This document shows, one piece after another, positions 22,746-35,440 of a DNA stretch of 64,000 nt; the stretch's first letter is position 1; each line of letters opens with the position of its first letter. The notes under the pieces were generated by a model. It was not told the DNA's origin. It did not search any database and saw only the letters and a list, made by a program, of their open reading frames with translations. The stretch is from Stictocephala bisonia. Taxonomy: Eukaryota > Arthropoda > Insecta > Hemiptera > Membracidae. The translations under genes were made by a program, and so were the position numbers. The stretch lies in the NCBI GenBank assembly GCA_035578905.1, contig JAQJVL010000601.1, positions 294,001 to 358,000 on the forward strand. Direction: 5' to 3'.

Positions 22746-22905
22746 TTTCTGGAGCAGGAAATCCGAAACCCATCTCCTGTCATATTGATGCACACTATTG
22801 TAGGCCGGGCAAGGTATCCCGTGCAACCCTCAGTCGTCAATATTTACCATCTGTCACTGTAAGCTATGTGGTGTTTCATTTACAGTGATTTGATATTCCT
22901 GCTCC
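22746..22905 (+). repeat. dispersed repeat family D, copy 1
   Basis: Matches 51045-51200 through AGCAGGAAATCCGAAACCCA, CATATTGATG, TATTGTAGGCCGG, GTCAATATTTACCAT and CAGTGATTT. It lies just downstream of a family S copy, which the other locus lacks, so it is a separate element. The class is unknown. Confidence 0.6.
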
Positions 22906-23432
22906 GTATTTCTGTATGATATAAAGCATACTCTTTATATAAATCGTCTTCTTTATCTGAAATATTGTGAAAAAGATAAGGCTTTATCAAATGTATGGTG
23001 AACTTTTGTAATTTAAAAAAACTGCTGTTTACTTTATTATGATTCTTCATTAATAAATGTGTTATTTACACATAAAAAGTATAAGGGGGGTTAAATATAA
23101 CCCTTTTCAAAATAGATAAAAATTATTTTTTTTTACGATACATAAATATATTATAGTAATAGTATTAGGTGAATCTAAATGTTTCAATATTTTAATAAGC
23201 TGTTTATAAAATTAGGATTTATCTATATTACTGTTGCCATTAGCTTAGTTGCCAAATCCATAGCAATTTCGTATTATAACTATAAATAATACATGAATAT
23301 AAGGTATATATATATAATAGTATACACTTAAGTAATACTTTCAGAAATATTTTAATTTGTTTATGGAATATTCCCCTGTGACAATGAAATTTAAAGTAAA
23401 TATACAAGTACTTTCTTTTGAGAGTTATGACA
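22906..23432. other. AT-rich sequence, nothing recognised
   Basis: No convincing motif. Confidence 0.4.
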
Positions 23433-24318
23433 TACAGGATGTCCCGTAAGTAACCAGCCAAACTTCTGTAGGTCATTCCTTGGGTTAAAACAAACAAAAA
23501 ATTTCATGTGTACAAATCGTCTATCTCGCTCAATTATCCGGCTATCTGTCTGTATGTGTTTTTTACTAAACACTTAATATCTCAAAAGTTATTTAAGATA
23601 AAAGCATGAAAATTGGTATGAATGTTGATCTTTACAGTATCCATGGACTATTTAAATTTCATTTCTTTACAACAATTCTTTTGAAAATGGCGGCCATTTT
23701 AAATTTTTAAAGCCAAATATCTTAATAATCTTAAATTTTACTAAAAACTTGTAAGTTACAAAAAAGTTTAAGAATTTATTTATATAAATAATTATATAAA
23801 ACGTTTTAAGATTGAACAACTATTAACTGAGAAATTACAATTTTTAACAAACTTGAGAACTAAAGTTTTCAATTTTATCAATATCAAGCATATTTTTATT
23901 TGATAAAAATTGTAATTTCTCAGTTAATAGTTGTTAAATCCTAAAAATTTTTAAATAATTATTTATAGAAATAAATTCTTAAACTTTTTTGTAACTTACA
24001 AGTTTTTAGTAACATTTAAGGTTATTAAGATATTTGGCTTTAAAAATTTCAAATGGCCGCCATTTTATAAAAAGATTGTTGTACAACAATGAAATTTAAA
24101 TAATCCATGGATACTGTAAAGATCAACATTCATACCAATTTTCATGCTTTTATCTTAAATAACTTTTGAGATATTAAGTTTTTAGTAAAAAACACATACA
24201 GACAGATAGCCGGATAATGGAGCGAGATAGACGATTTGTACACATGAAATTTGTTGTTTGTTTTAACCCAAGGAATGACCTACAGAAGTTTGGCTGGTTA
24301 CTTACGGGACACCCTGTA
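23433..24318. mobile_element. 882-bp foldback transposon with ~410-bp arms
   Basis: Two long inverted arms, about 23435-23848 and 23904-24316, are nearly identical as reverse complements and are separated by a ~55-bp AT-rich loop. The outer termini read CAGGATGTCCCGTAAGTAAC and its counterpart ending GGGACACCCTG. Both are flanked by TA, consistent with TA target duplication as in Tc1/mariner-type or similar DNA transposons. Inside each arm is a GGCGGCCATTTT or GGCCGCCATTTT word. No transposase is encoded. Transcription of either strand would give a dsRNA hairpin over 400 bp long. Confidence 0.85.
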
Positions 24319-25050
24319 TAGATTAACGTAAATTGTTAATAAAACAAGCTAAAAAATAGTATTTTTTATATTAAACTTACCAGTTTACGTGGTGTGCAAA
24401 CCTGCACATTCCATATGTGAAGAGACGACGTGCAGTTTAGTTGGTTTTAAAACCTTGGACCGTGAACTACTTAGCCTACCTGAGTCATTCAAATATGAGT
24501 TTTAAAACATGTTTATTATGTTTATATGTGCTACTGGTCGACTTCTAAATAATGTATATGTTCTGTTAAAAACAATTCAAGATTCACTCCATAGAACGAT
24601 GCTTTGGAGTGAAATTCTTTTATCATGGTATGATTATTTTAATTTATTTTATTATATCTGTGCCATTTATTATAATTTTTTCAAGTATGTTACCTTTAGA
24701 GTAATACTGTTAATAATATCTTTTATAACACTTAGTTCACTAATAATAAAGAATCTAGGGTATTCATTTTATATAAATAATAATAATAGTATTTAGTCTT
24801 GATTCAAATAATAATACTATGCTGTGTTGAATTAATATTACAATTCCTAATTCCAATTTGTATTTATTTTTCAATCAATCACTAATATATAAATATTAAA
24901 TTATTAAATATATCCAAAACTTAAGTAGTATTATTATTTTTATCATTCCACTTCATAACTATTATTGAGCAGTATTTTTAAAAGTGTTTTAAAGGTTCCT
25001 TTAAACAGATGTTAAGTCCTAGAGACCCAATTTTTTTCTGTAAACATGAT
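24319..25050. other. AT-rich sequence with a small mixed-composition block
   Basis: Positions 24390-24490 are less AT-rich, with a GGTTTTAAAACC palindrome, but match nothing recognised. The 95-codon frame at 24509-24796 is Ile/Tyr/Phe-rich and taken as chance. Confidence 0.4.
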
Positions 25051-25069
25051 ATCAAGCTTAACTCTCTTA

Positions 25070-25160
25070 TTTATTTTATTTTGTAATATTGTTAGTCATT
25101 GCTGTATATATGTAAATATAACTGAGTAGAAAGATAAATATTTATTATTATTTATTTATT
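25070..25160 (+). mobile_element. possible LINE 3' tail
   Basis: ACTGAGTAGAAAGATAAATATTTATTATTATTTATTTATTTT has the AT-rich simple-repeat form seen at LINE ends. There is no coding remnant, so the call is weak. Confidence 0.2.
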
Positions 25161-26370
25161 TTGGAATTTGAAGTGTTTGTGTGTATATAAATACTAATGA
25201 TAAATAGTCTAACAGAAATTGAAACTGTCATTATGATATTTTATGAAATATATTGTACCCCAAAGTATTTTTGCTATTATTAATAGTGTTATGAATAACA
25301 ACAAACATGTTTCTAGCAAATATTTATTATATTTTAAGTTTATATATTGCTTTAATAATTACAGTAAGAGGAGGAAATGAATAATAATCCCCTAATTATT
25401 GGTATACTCAAAAATTATTAAAGGAATAACATTTATTTTTTATTGGTAATCTATTCTAAACGATAGACGTGTGATTGGTTCGAAATGTAAAGATTATTAA
25501 ATTTTACTTTTAACTCTTATCAGATATTAGTTTATTGTCTTGTAAGGATATTATGACAACGGTTGTATTTAAAACATGTTGATTGTAACCATTCTCTCTC
25601 TTTTGGAATGTATGATTGCTCGGATACTCGGTATAAAGTTATGTTATAAACGGTATTTTAATAAAAGTTGTTTACTAATAAAAGCTAATACTGTACATGT
25701 TATATTGAAGTTCAATTGTTTTAAGTTAGTTAAAGCATATACTTGTTGTTTCTAAACTAACGTATGTTTATTATAAATATTTATAACATACTTTTTTAGC
25801 TTAACGATTTCATTTGAGAAGTCTATTTACGCTCATACGGCGAATATACTAGTTTTAATTTCCTTTATTAACGCATAAATTATTGTTATAGAGGTAAAGA
25901 AATAATAACATTTCTAAAACCTAATTAGCAATTCGTAATTTTGGGTCTGGAAGTAATCTTATATCAACAGTATCAATACCAAAAGTTCTGTGTAGAAACT
26001 CTCTCAATGACAAGATAGCTATCTCCACAGAGACCTCGCAGATCTGCCAGTTGGCATCCAACTTCCGTTAAAACTCCGTAGGGGGAATAAATTTCAAGAT
26101 AACATTTATTTTCTTTGATACTTACTGAAGGAAATTGATTACACTTCTTTTATGCTGTGATAATAAACTATCATAAAACTTTCCTTTGAATGCAAGCTCT
26201 AATTAAGAAAAGTGTTTTTATAATAAACTGGGATCCTAGTGCACTTTGGATTTTTAATATTATGATAAATTATATACCCTATATTTCAAACTAATATATA
26301 CCAGACATGACGAAGTAACATATGTTTGTCTGCATTTTAAACCATTTTGACAGGGGATGACCTATGTAGC
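25161..26370. other. AT-rich sequence; one mixed-composition block
   Basis: Positions 25990-26090 (CTCTCAATGACAAGATAGC, GCAGATCTGC) show faint similarity to 30020-30060 (CTATCATTGACGAGATAGC). This may be an old dispersed repeat. Confidence 0.35.
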
Positions 26371-26375
26371 CTGGT

Positions 26376-26712
26376 TTCTAACTGAGTTTAACTTATTAAA
26401 AAAAGGACCATTTACTAAGCGCGAATTTACCAATATAACTAATTGTCATATATATTTAAGTTGGGATCTGAACCACTTAAAATTGGTATGATTTTTATGT
26501 TACTGACAGGTTAGATATTCAGTTCTCTTCCATTCACAACATTCGATTAGTGAAGAACATCTAAAATGGACATCCCACACCTATCTAGTAGTGTCCACGC
26601 CATAGAAACCACTGAATGGACGCTATGTTGGTAATAAGAGGGGCGAGCATAGAACCCTTCACCTACAAACCCAGTTCAAGCTGGGTCATAGCTCTACACC
26701 TCTTGTACTAAC
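26376..26712 (-). mobile_element. SINE-like family S, copy 3 (diverged)
   Basis: On the minus strand: a head AGAGGTGTAGAGCTATGACC and CAGCTTGAACTGGG, then GCTCGCCCCTCTTATTACC, GGCGTGGACACTACTAGATA and TAACCTGTCAGTAACAT. The head parallels AGTGGCGCAGTGCTGTCACCC of the 43.1-kb copy, which shows that the head belongs to the element. It is the most diverged copy in the window. Confidence 0.6.
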
Positions 26713-28345
26713 ATGCATATTCAAATACCACATTATATGCATGTTATTATTATCGTATAACTAAAATGGATATTTCTATCAAAGCCAAGATTTAATTTCT
26801 AAATTTTTTTTCATATACTTTAGGTGTTTATAAGTACTTAAATTTGCAAATTTATTTAGTGTATGGCACATAATAACACGAGTAAGCTTCAACATCAGGT
26901 ATATCAAAATAATTCATTATAATTTTATTTAAAATCACGCTAACTAAATAATTCAATAAAAGAACAACGGAATCCAGAATAATTTTTTGTAATGTGTAGC
27001 ATCTAGCACTCTATTTTACCAGCATACATTGTGGAATAAAAATATGGAAAAGCTTTCACAACCTCTGTAAAACTTAAGTTGTAAAATGGTAATTTTTTCA
27101 TAAATAACCTGAGAATTTAATTTGGTTAAATAATTGAGTTCCATAAAGTGTAATTTTTGATGATAATATTTTTATCCAAACCGTTAAATCACGAAGAAAT
27201 AATAATATTCATATTAGTTCTTATGAAACTCAAAGGCCTGCTACTCTGGAAAGTTCGAATAACCTTTCGAATGTTATTTAATTGTTCTTAAATATACCTT
27301 TCATTTCATTCCAAATTCGACCTAGGATTACTTTAAAGGTTTTCATTCAACTTCTCGTGGGCCGTCCCCCTAAAAATATTAAATATCACTAATGATGTCA
27401 AAAAAGTAGGTTCTTTGTAAACATAATAATTTAGAATATTTCACTTTCACAAGTGAAGTCGTACTTGTAAAAACGTTGTGAAAGCGTTCCCATATTTTAT
27501 CCACTTTGTAATTTGTTCTTTAATAAGAAGTGATTAAAATAATTCCACTAATTAAGATAATAATATAACCAAGCATAACGGATTCGTTAGGGTAGATGAA
27601 AAAGTAAAAAGAAGAAGATAAATTAAAAACATTTAATAAAACATGTATATTGTAATAGGAAAATTATGTTTAAAAACTAACACATTTTCTCAAAATAAGT
27701 TGAATTATTTAAAATATATACAACGCTACTTAGTTGGGTGGTGATAAAGTGTTTTTTTATGTTTTACAGTTATGGTATGTATATACTTTGATAAACACAT
27801 AAACCATATCAAATACTTATTTTAAATGCATGTTTATAAAAACAAACTATTACATTATGAAATCAGAAAACTATGCAGGAGTTCAAGGTTAAATATTCTC
27901 ACAACAACCAATGTTGGTTAAATTAGATAAACTGATAAATATATTATATAATTTCCCAACACAAATTATTTTTGACAAGATATTGAAAATTAACAACATT
28001 TGGAAGAAGAAAAAATATTATTTTGATGTTATATAATTTATTATATTTTTAAAATATTAAAGAAATTATGGACGTATTATTCTTAAATATAATTTTATAC
28101 ACAGTTGACTGCTTTTTTCCATTTATTTTTTTCAAGCAGATTGAGTTTTGCCAATAAAGCTTACAAAAACCTGTAATAAGCATTTTCTTTAGAGAGTACA
28201 TTAGTTATATAGGCTATACATAAATGATTTAAGTTTTGTATCGAGGTAAATTGAGTGGTATTTTTTTAAAGCTCACTAAAGTATACTAAAGTAGTGTGGA
28301 GCTGACATGCTAACTGATATACCTTTAAATCGTTTTAAGTACGTG
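26713..28345. other. AT-rich sequence, nothing recognised
   Basis: No shared repeat or open frame of interest was seen. Confidence 0.45.
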
Positions 28346-28348
28346 TTT

Positions 28349-28710
28349 GGGAGATTGTAGGCGATAGGTACAGACACGGCGGACGTTCAATGGTTGCCAC
28401 CAACCTGCACACTACTAGAGAAGTCTGGGTTGTGCATGTTGAACGGTGGTCAAGGTTCAGATGTTGAGTAGTGAATTGTAATAAGTGTCAGACTTGTCAG
28501 TTAGCTGAAAATCATAGCAACACTTCATAGTTCGGATTTTACGAAATGCTGTACGTCCCATACTTTCCCTGACTATTGGGATATTAATAAATAGTCTTTT
28601 CTGAACAAAGTCGAATTCTGATAGTAACAATGCCTACACTCGTTCATCTACACTCATCACACTTCTTCATACCTCATATTAGACTATGTCTCTACGATCG
28701 GCGTTTTAGA
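28349..28710 (+). mobile_element. SINE-like family S, copy 4 (subfamily S2)
   Basis: GGGAGATTGTAGGCGATAGG, CACACTACTAGAGAAGTCTG, TCAAGGTTCAGATGTTGAG, CTTGTCAGTTAGCTGAAAAT, then TACACTCGTTCATCTACACTC and the S2 end CTACGATCGGCGTTTTAGAA. The end and the CACTCGTTC word are shared with the copy at 41.4 kb and differ from copies 1 and 6. Confidence 0.75.
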
Positions 28711-28939
28711 AATTAATATTTAATTATATATATAAATATGTATGGTATTTGTGCATAGAGCACTTGTGAGAAGTGTGCGCCTAACTAACGTACTTATATA
28801 CTATAGACATCTACATATTAATGAGGTGGTATGGTAATTTTTTTGTTACCGATTTATTCTCTATGCAAGGGATAAATAAGCTCCTAACTCACCTACATAT
28901 ATGCCTTAAGTTTTATGAAGATAAAAATTGGATATTTCA

Positions 28940-29045
28940 TTTTCCATCACCATCAGTTTCCAAATTTTCCTCACGATAAACTAGACGAATTGCACTATTT
29001 ATCTCCTCGATGTAGAACACTCCTATGTCTACGAGATAAATAGGG
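28940..29045 (+). repeat. dispersed repeat family E, copy 1, with hairpin
   Basis: CATCACCATCAGTTTCCA, TTTTCCTCACGAT, ACGAATTGCA, CGATGTAGAACACTCCT parallel 33468-33566. Here CTATTTATCTC (28995-29005) pairs with GAGATAAATAG (29033-29043), forming a stem around the CTCCTATGT loop. Confidence 0.45.
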
Positions 29046-30870
29046 CAGTACTTTTAAACCCTATCAAGTATACAATTTGTATAAAAAAATGGGATTTTAT
29101 ATTTACAGTATAATGAAGTACAATTCGCTTTAATCTCCTTCCAAGGGAAGTAAATAATAATCATACTAGGATAAAAGTTTTAAATAAATTGTTTTCAATA
29201 ATATATATGTTTACAATGTAGTAAAAACTTTAATTTTAAAATTATTTACTATGTATTAAATTAACAGTTTTAATTAATGTAACCTATCACCTTCAATACT
29301 TAATGACACGTTAATAGTGCACGTTGAAACGAGTTCCTGATGAGCAATTAAATTTATACTCTTGTTGCCATGTGTATGTTGGTGAAATACTTGCAAAAGT
29401 TTTAGAAATGTAGTCAAAAAATTAAGTTAAGTTTCTATACATTTTTTAGTTAAAATGTATGAATTTATGTGTTAAAATATCATATTGCCTTATCTAAAAT
29501 CCTAAAAATATATTATTATCATTTAATTAGAATGTTATAGTTTATGATTTATAGGAGAAAAATCAAAAGGGAGGGAGTAAAAAAATTAATAGTTAGTTAT
29601 TTGTAAATTGAGAGTGACGCATTTTTAAATCTTTAAAAAGATAATTCACTGTCAATTTAGATAAAGAATCTAACTGAATACAGTTATAAAATAATATCCT
29701 TTCACATTGATGGAGTTCACTAATCTTATATTTTAATACATGACAAAATGTTTTATTTTATAGCGCTAAATAAGTTATACAAATATTATTCATGTACTTT
29801 ATACATTTTAACGTATTATTTTATAAATTTTATAAAGATGTTAAAAATTCGATAATTGCCTTCATCCGACTGCAAGTCGAATTCTGTATAATAAATGTGT
29901 ATGATGTTGTATTCCATATAGGATTTGTTGCAAATAAAAGCTTTCCATTTTAGTTTATATATCAACTCTATGCTAAACCAATGGCCAAAGTTGACTGCTG
30001 AACTCTCAAACAAATATCACCTCTATCATTGACGAGATAGCGAGCTCCTTAGGGATTCTGATCAGGTCTGCTCGTTCCAGTTCTCCATGGAGAGATAACT
30101 TGCCCAATAACTACTTCGTGTGCATGATATGCATTTAGTTATGGTCTTTATGATATTGGTTCAGGAATCTCCATGTAAAATTGTTTTTAATACAAACGCA
30201 AGATTTGAAAGTGACGAAAAATGTACACTGTCATTTCATTATCATAAATGATATGAAAAAAGTCTTATTTAAAAACTGTAAATGCATGTATATTGCGTTA
30301 GAACACTTAATTCAAATTAAATTTTAAAATAAATTGAATAATATCCACTCTAAATATGCTGTGATAGTAATTTTAATTAGTTGTAATTCAGATTTTCACC
30401 TAAAATGATATAGTTGCCATAAGCGGATTTTGACTACGAAGGAAGTATTACTAAATAGCATTGAATTGTATACCACTTAGTAATACTTCTCATTTCGTAA
30501 ACTATTAGTACGCAACTAACTGTATTAATTATATTATACTAAATAGAATATCTTATAATCTAAATCTCATTTATAGTTGTAGATAATTATTTTAAAACAT
30601 ACTAAGTAGAGTCACCTGATATAAAAAATATTTAGTAAACATAAATTGGTCGTTCCTATTTGGATTTATCTAAACACATTATGAAGCACAACATTTTAAT
30701 AAATAAAATATATAGAAACAAAACATAAAATTAAGAAAAATAAATAAATATTTAAAAATTATTGTTTCACGTATAACCTTCAATATTAAAGTTTTAAACC
30801 TCATAAGACACGTTTTATATTATTTTATAAAATTTTATGTCCGTATAATAATAATTGGAATAGCAAAAAT
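29046..30870. other. AT-rich sequence, nothing firm
   Basis: A mixed-composition block at 30000-30110 (GAGATAGCGAGCTCC) may be related to 25990-26090. The rest is background. Confidence 0.4.
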
Positions 30871-31180
30871 GTTAAACAAATAATAAGGTTAACGTACCTT
30901 TGTCGTCTTCAGCTACAAATATTTTATTAGATTACTGGTTTCAGAGCAATAACTCCATAGTCACATCCAATGTACGTTGTCAAAACAGTAACATTGAAAA
31001 TATTATACATTAGATTAAATTATCAGATTAAAAATTAGATATTTACAAAAATAAAAATAAAACACATGATAACACTGCCGGTTGGATGTGACCATGGAGT
31101 TATTGCTCTGAAACCGGTAATCTAATAAAATATTTGTAGCTGAAGACGACAAAGGTACGTTAACTTTATTATTTGTTAAA
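30871..31180. mobile_element. 310-bp MITE-like element with 99-bp near-perfect inverted ends
   Basis: Left arm 30872-30970 and right arm 31082-31180 are reverse complements with only about three mismatches. They run from TTAAACAAATAATAAGGTTA through TCGTCTTCAGCTAC to CACATCCAA. The central ~110 bases are AT-rich. The near identity of the arms indicates a young or recently repaired element. No transposase is encoded and no second copy is in the window. Confidence 0.8.
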
Positions 31181-31955
31181 TATATCAGCTCAGGAGGCTT
31201 AAACAATGAATAAATATGTTAAAGAAAATTAAAAAATAAAATAAATCTTTATTAAAAAAACATTTTCATTATCATATCTTGGAACAAAATACGTTCATAG
31301 TTTAAATTAATCTTGTTATTTTCTTACAAAGTAACATATTATTGTCCCTTTTTTACTTTTTAGAAATTCCAAAAAACATTCTCTGGGCCAAGGAAGCCAA
31401 ATATAAAATTTTAAATATTTTTAAAAAGTAAAATTGGAAAAAGAATGAACTATGTCGATATTAGTCATGGGTTTAAACAAGAATAAAAGTAATAATGAGA
31501 ATAAAAAGATAATTTAACTTGGTTTCGAGGACAACAATCCAGGACCAGATTCGCTCTCTTTATGAATTTAATGGAGTTTAAAATTACATTGTATGTTTAT
31601 GAGTGGAGGTAATGTTCTTTTTATGTAGACATTATACCTACACAGGCAGTGAGACAATAGAGATGGGAGAACTGACCTAGTTGGTAATGTATTAAACGTG
31701 TTGCCCGAAGCAAAGGTAATGAATGGCATTGTTAGCCAAGCACACAAGCATTTACGTAAAATGAGTCAGGTTTATTTAAGCATACCCCTATAGTGGCGTA
31801 AACAAATATATTAGATATAGTAGTTATATGATTCAAAATAACAATAAAGGAAAAAAGCTTAATCATTGTAAAACATTGAATAAAAAGAAATATTTAATTC
31901 GTTTAGTCTGTAACAATGTAAATATGCCTACTACACTACCTAGTAGCGATAAGAA
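31181..31955. other. AT-rich sequence, nothing recognised
   Basis: No convincing motif. Confidence 0.4.
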
Positions 31956-31969
31956 GTATTATAATTTGT

Positions 31970-32330
31970 AGTTCAGCAATGTCACGCCAGATGGGGTGTT
32001 TTGGCTATGATATCTTTCTCTCAGTCTGTCTTCAAGCTTCTTCCTCGTAGAATCATGAACTCTGCAAGTGCTCGAACTTGTATAGATAGATAGATAGATA
32101 TCGGTCGGACTCCGAATAACTATCAAGATGTCCATGGTGATCTTTTTATCCTCTTTTGTTCCAAATTTATTGTGTTATTCTTATCGTGTGTGTATATTGT
32201 GCTACGGTCGAATATCATCATCTCCTAGCCAGCACAGAACATCATGTTGAGGGCCCTCAGCATCTCCGTCTCCACTTCACAGCTCAGCCGTGGTATTGGT
32301 AAAGGTACCGTACTCCTCTTAACTTATTAT
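31970..32330 (-). mobile_element. GC-elevated block with (GATA)n, possible LINE 3' end
   Basis: A (TAGA)n tract at 32083-32100 adjoins a 220-base mixed-composition block (to 32330) containing the palindrome GAGGGCCCTC. On the minus strand the block would end in an ATCTATCTATCT tail, as LINE 3' ends often do. No conserved coding motif is recognised in it. Confidence 0.3.
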
Positions 32331-33460
32331 ACAGTCCAAACTAGTCAAAATTAAAAAGTCAAAATAGCTATTATAGAATAGTATTTTATAACTTAATAAT
32401 TTTAAATATTTATTAATTCCTTATTATAATAATAACTATAGTGCTAAAGTAACAAAAAAGTTAAAGTTATCAGCAAAATATTATTAAAATTAAAAAATAT
32501 CACAACGACATAATACAAAATAACAATCAAGGTAAAAATAAAAAAAAACAATAGATTAAGGTCAAAATTCAGATAAATTCGACAAAAACAATCAAGAACA
32601 GAAAAGATAAAACAAAAACTACGTTGTATCTTTTAATTGAACACTATTGTTGAAACGATCTTTACACTAATTAACAGATTGACAAAGAGTCAAAAACACC
32701 AATGACATCTTCGCATGCATGATCATTGTAACAAAAAGCTACAATTTGAAGTGCAGTACTTGACTGAACAAGTTTGACAGAGCATGTGTAAAATATTTAT
32801 GGTTGTAACGAATCATTTTTAACCTTTTTTTACATCTTGTTATAAAAATATTTCAAACTCACTGTAGATTTTAAATTCACTAAATTTGAAGAATTGGGAT
32901 TAAAAAAAAATAAATGTTATGTTCCATAAATATTATTGCGTATAACAGTACAAAAATAAATTTTGCTCGATAGTACGTATAAAATGTTATATTCCTAAAA
33001 CCAGTAACTTACTAATCATTATTATACATTATATACTCATAATTTTATATCTCAGTAAAAACAAAAAACTATTTTTTAGATCTATAATGGATCATTACTA
33101 ATTTGGTATGGTATAATAAATATTATACTGTTACTGATTTATATACTGTAGTGAGATATATTATGACGGTGGAGTGGTTATTAATAATACATAATGTCTC
33201 TAAATATTTACTGATTACTGATACTGATTTACATTCTTATTACGTAGTTATTAATTTTATTGAAAAAATTAGCAAATATGATTAAAATTCATGTAGGTTT
33301 AAATACATATTTTTTCTAGGTTTTCTAACCAATTAACGTAAATAATAACAAAAATTACACTATTTATAAATAATAAACTAGTTTGATAATAGTTTCCTTA
33401 AATAATTCTTACTAAACTTCGTACATTAGTTCAAGTCTCAAGCCCAAGCGAGAAGCTCTA
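32331..33460. other. AT-rich sequence, nothing recognised
   Basis: No convincing motif. Confidence 0.45.
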
Positions 33461-33467
33461 AATTTAC

Positions 33468-33566
33468 TATCACCATCAGTTTTGCAGTTTTCCTCTCGAT
33501 TGCTCAGACAAATCGCAACGTGTATCAACGCGATGTGGAGCGCTCCTCTCCGACTAGGGAAGGAAT
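33468..33566 (+). repeat. dispersed repeat family E, copy 2
   Basis: CATCACCATCAGTTTT.CA, TTTTCCTCTCGAT, ACAAATCGCA, CGATGTGGAGCGCTCCT match 28940-29045 in order, with clear divergence. Confidence 0.45.
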
Positions 33567-33716
33567 GAGGGCATCCCTCATACTTCCATTATATATTGAG
33601 TTTCCACAGTCACCATCAATCTAATGCTCATACGACATAGCGAAATCTTAGACTCATATAACCATGATCCAGTAATTATAAAAAAAAAAATGTTAGATAT
33701 ATGATGTATTGTATTT

Positions 33717-34200
33717 AGATAGATAGATAAAGCATTTTATTTTACAGAATAATTATGACACTGACTAATATTACATAAAAACGGTGGAAATAGGTGCCCT
33801 CATAGGCACATGCCTGTGGGAGGGGAGTGGGCTACTACCAGCCACACGCAAATAAAATAAAAATATTACTTGTATACAATCAAATAAAAATAAAATAATT
33901 ATATAAATAAACCTATGTTAAAACTTATATAAACTAAATGTCCTAACATTAGAAACCACAAAAAAAAATAATAAAGGGGTACTGTAATCTTCCGAAAAAC
34001 TAAAACCTAAACCATAGACACAGTTCACATATACAGACACTTGCTCACGCCCATAAGTACACGACATTGTTACGCAAAGCATTGCACATTCATACACTAT
34101 CGCATACACACTTACATGAAAGATCACAAACTCATAAGAAAGACGCACCTATCTCCTCACTCGCGCACACTCGTTTAGGATACACAAAATAAACAAACTT
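33717..34200 (-). mobile_element. LINE 3' UTR remnant with ATCT tail
   Basis: On the minus strand the segment runs through GTGGCTGGTAGTAGCCCACT, CCCACAGGCATGTGCC and TATTTCCACCGTTTTTATG. It ends in GTAAAATAAAATGCTTTATC followed by ATCTATCT (33717-33730). A polyadenylation-like AATAAA leading into a tetranucleotide tail is typical of CR1/RTE/Jockey-type 3' ends. Upstream (33918-34148) is a 76-codon frame with no recognisable domain, probably 3' UTR. The coding part is absent. Confidence 0.55.
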
Positions 34201-34930
34201 ATCTGGTAATAAACAGTCATATACGTACACACCTAACATAATTTTCGGACGTTGATCTTGATAATTCTAGAGTTACAACATTTTGAAATGTATTTACACC
34301 TAGTTAAATAGATTGTTCGTCAAAATAACTTAACTTTTCTTTCCATGTCAATAGGTGCAGTAAATATATTTAAAATGAGTCTAAAATATAATAATACAGT
34401 ATATTAGATTTTTTAATGGAATATGCACAAAATAGTCAGCCGATAGACATTTTTTTGTTAACTGTATTTAGTCACTCAGGTTTTCCACACCATATACAAA
34501 TATCTATTAAACATTTTGAAAATGGATCAAACATTACATTGCCAATGTAATGTGGTCTTAGTATGTCTAGGCTTTTAGTGTGTAGTTTGAAATGTTATTT
34601 ATGAAAATAGATAAAGTTTTAAATGTAGTCACACTATTTATTGTTATGTGCCAAATGTATTACAAATTTGTTTAGATTTTTAATAAAATGGCTCATGTTA
34701 TTAAGTTTTTTTAAATCTTAACAGGGCCTAGCCTTTTTAAGATTTTATGATTAATAAGTGTGTATTAAACAGTCTATCTTAAAATATTGTTGAATTCATT
34801 TTTAATGCTGTTTTTTTTTAAGAACAAAAAGTATTTATTGAAGGGAGTAAAGGAAAACCCTAAAATAAAAAACTCCAATTGCAAATCTATGAATACCGTG
34901 GTGAGCAAATAAGGTAGGGAAGAGCCTCCC
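34201..34930. other. AT-rich sequence, nothing recognised
   Basis: No convincing motif. Confidence 0.4.
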
Positions 34931-34937
34931 AATCTAC

Positions 34938-35041
34938 TGGGAGCTACAACTCTCAATCGTAAAGGATAATGGCGACTGTTCCGGAATATATTCCAATGCT
35001 CCAGAGCAAATTGCCCATTTTGAACTATCAATACAAATACC
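34938..35041 (+). repeat. dispersed repeat family A, copy 2
   Basis: Counterpart of 7130-7232: TGGGAGCTACAACTCTCAAT, GTAAAGGATAATGGCGACTG, TTCCGGAATATATTCCAATG. Two short frames overlap on opposite strands here and neither resembles a protein family. Confidence 0.55.
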
Positions 35042-35440
35042 ATCAGAGATCTTGCTCTTATTTCAAACCGTGTAAAAAACTCAAAACCTCACACTCGTCT
35101 TTCATTTCTTCAGTTTATATTTTGAGTTGTTCAAAGAAAGTTTGGAAGTAATAATTTGGTTCATTTATAAAATAAAAAAAAATATATGTATCATGCCATT
35201 TCCATACTGGCCTTTGGACGGTTAATTAAAATAATAAAAATATATATACAATACAAGCTGTTTATTTAAATTATGAAATAAAATGTATAAATTACGCTTT
35301 TATATAAAAGGTAATCACAGTGAATCTCAAAGTAATGCATGTAATACAATATGATAATACACATTTCTGGCATTATATGTGTTGGATGTTATAATTATAA
35401 TTATAAGTTACGATATCTGTATACTATAAAACTCAATGTA
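35042..35440. other. AT-rich sequence, nothing recognised
   Basis: No convincing motif. Confidence 0.35.

Noticed and set aside
24509..24796. 95-codon hydrophobic plus-strand frame
   Set aside because: The composition matches random AT-rich translation (Ile, Tyr, Phe, Asn); no signal or family is recognisable.
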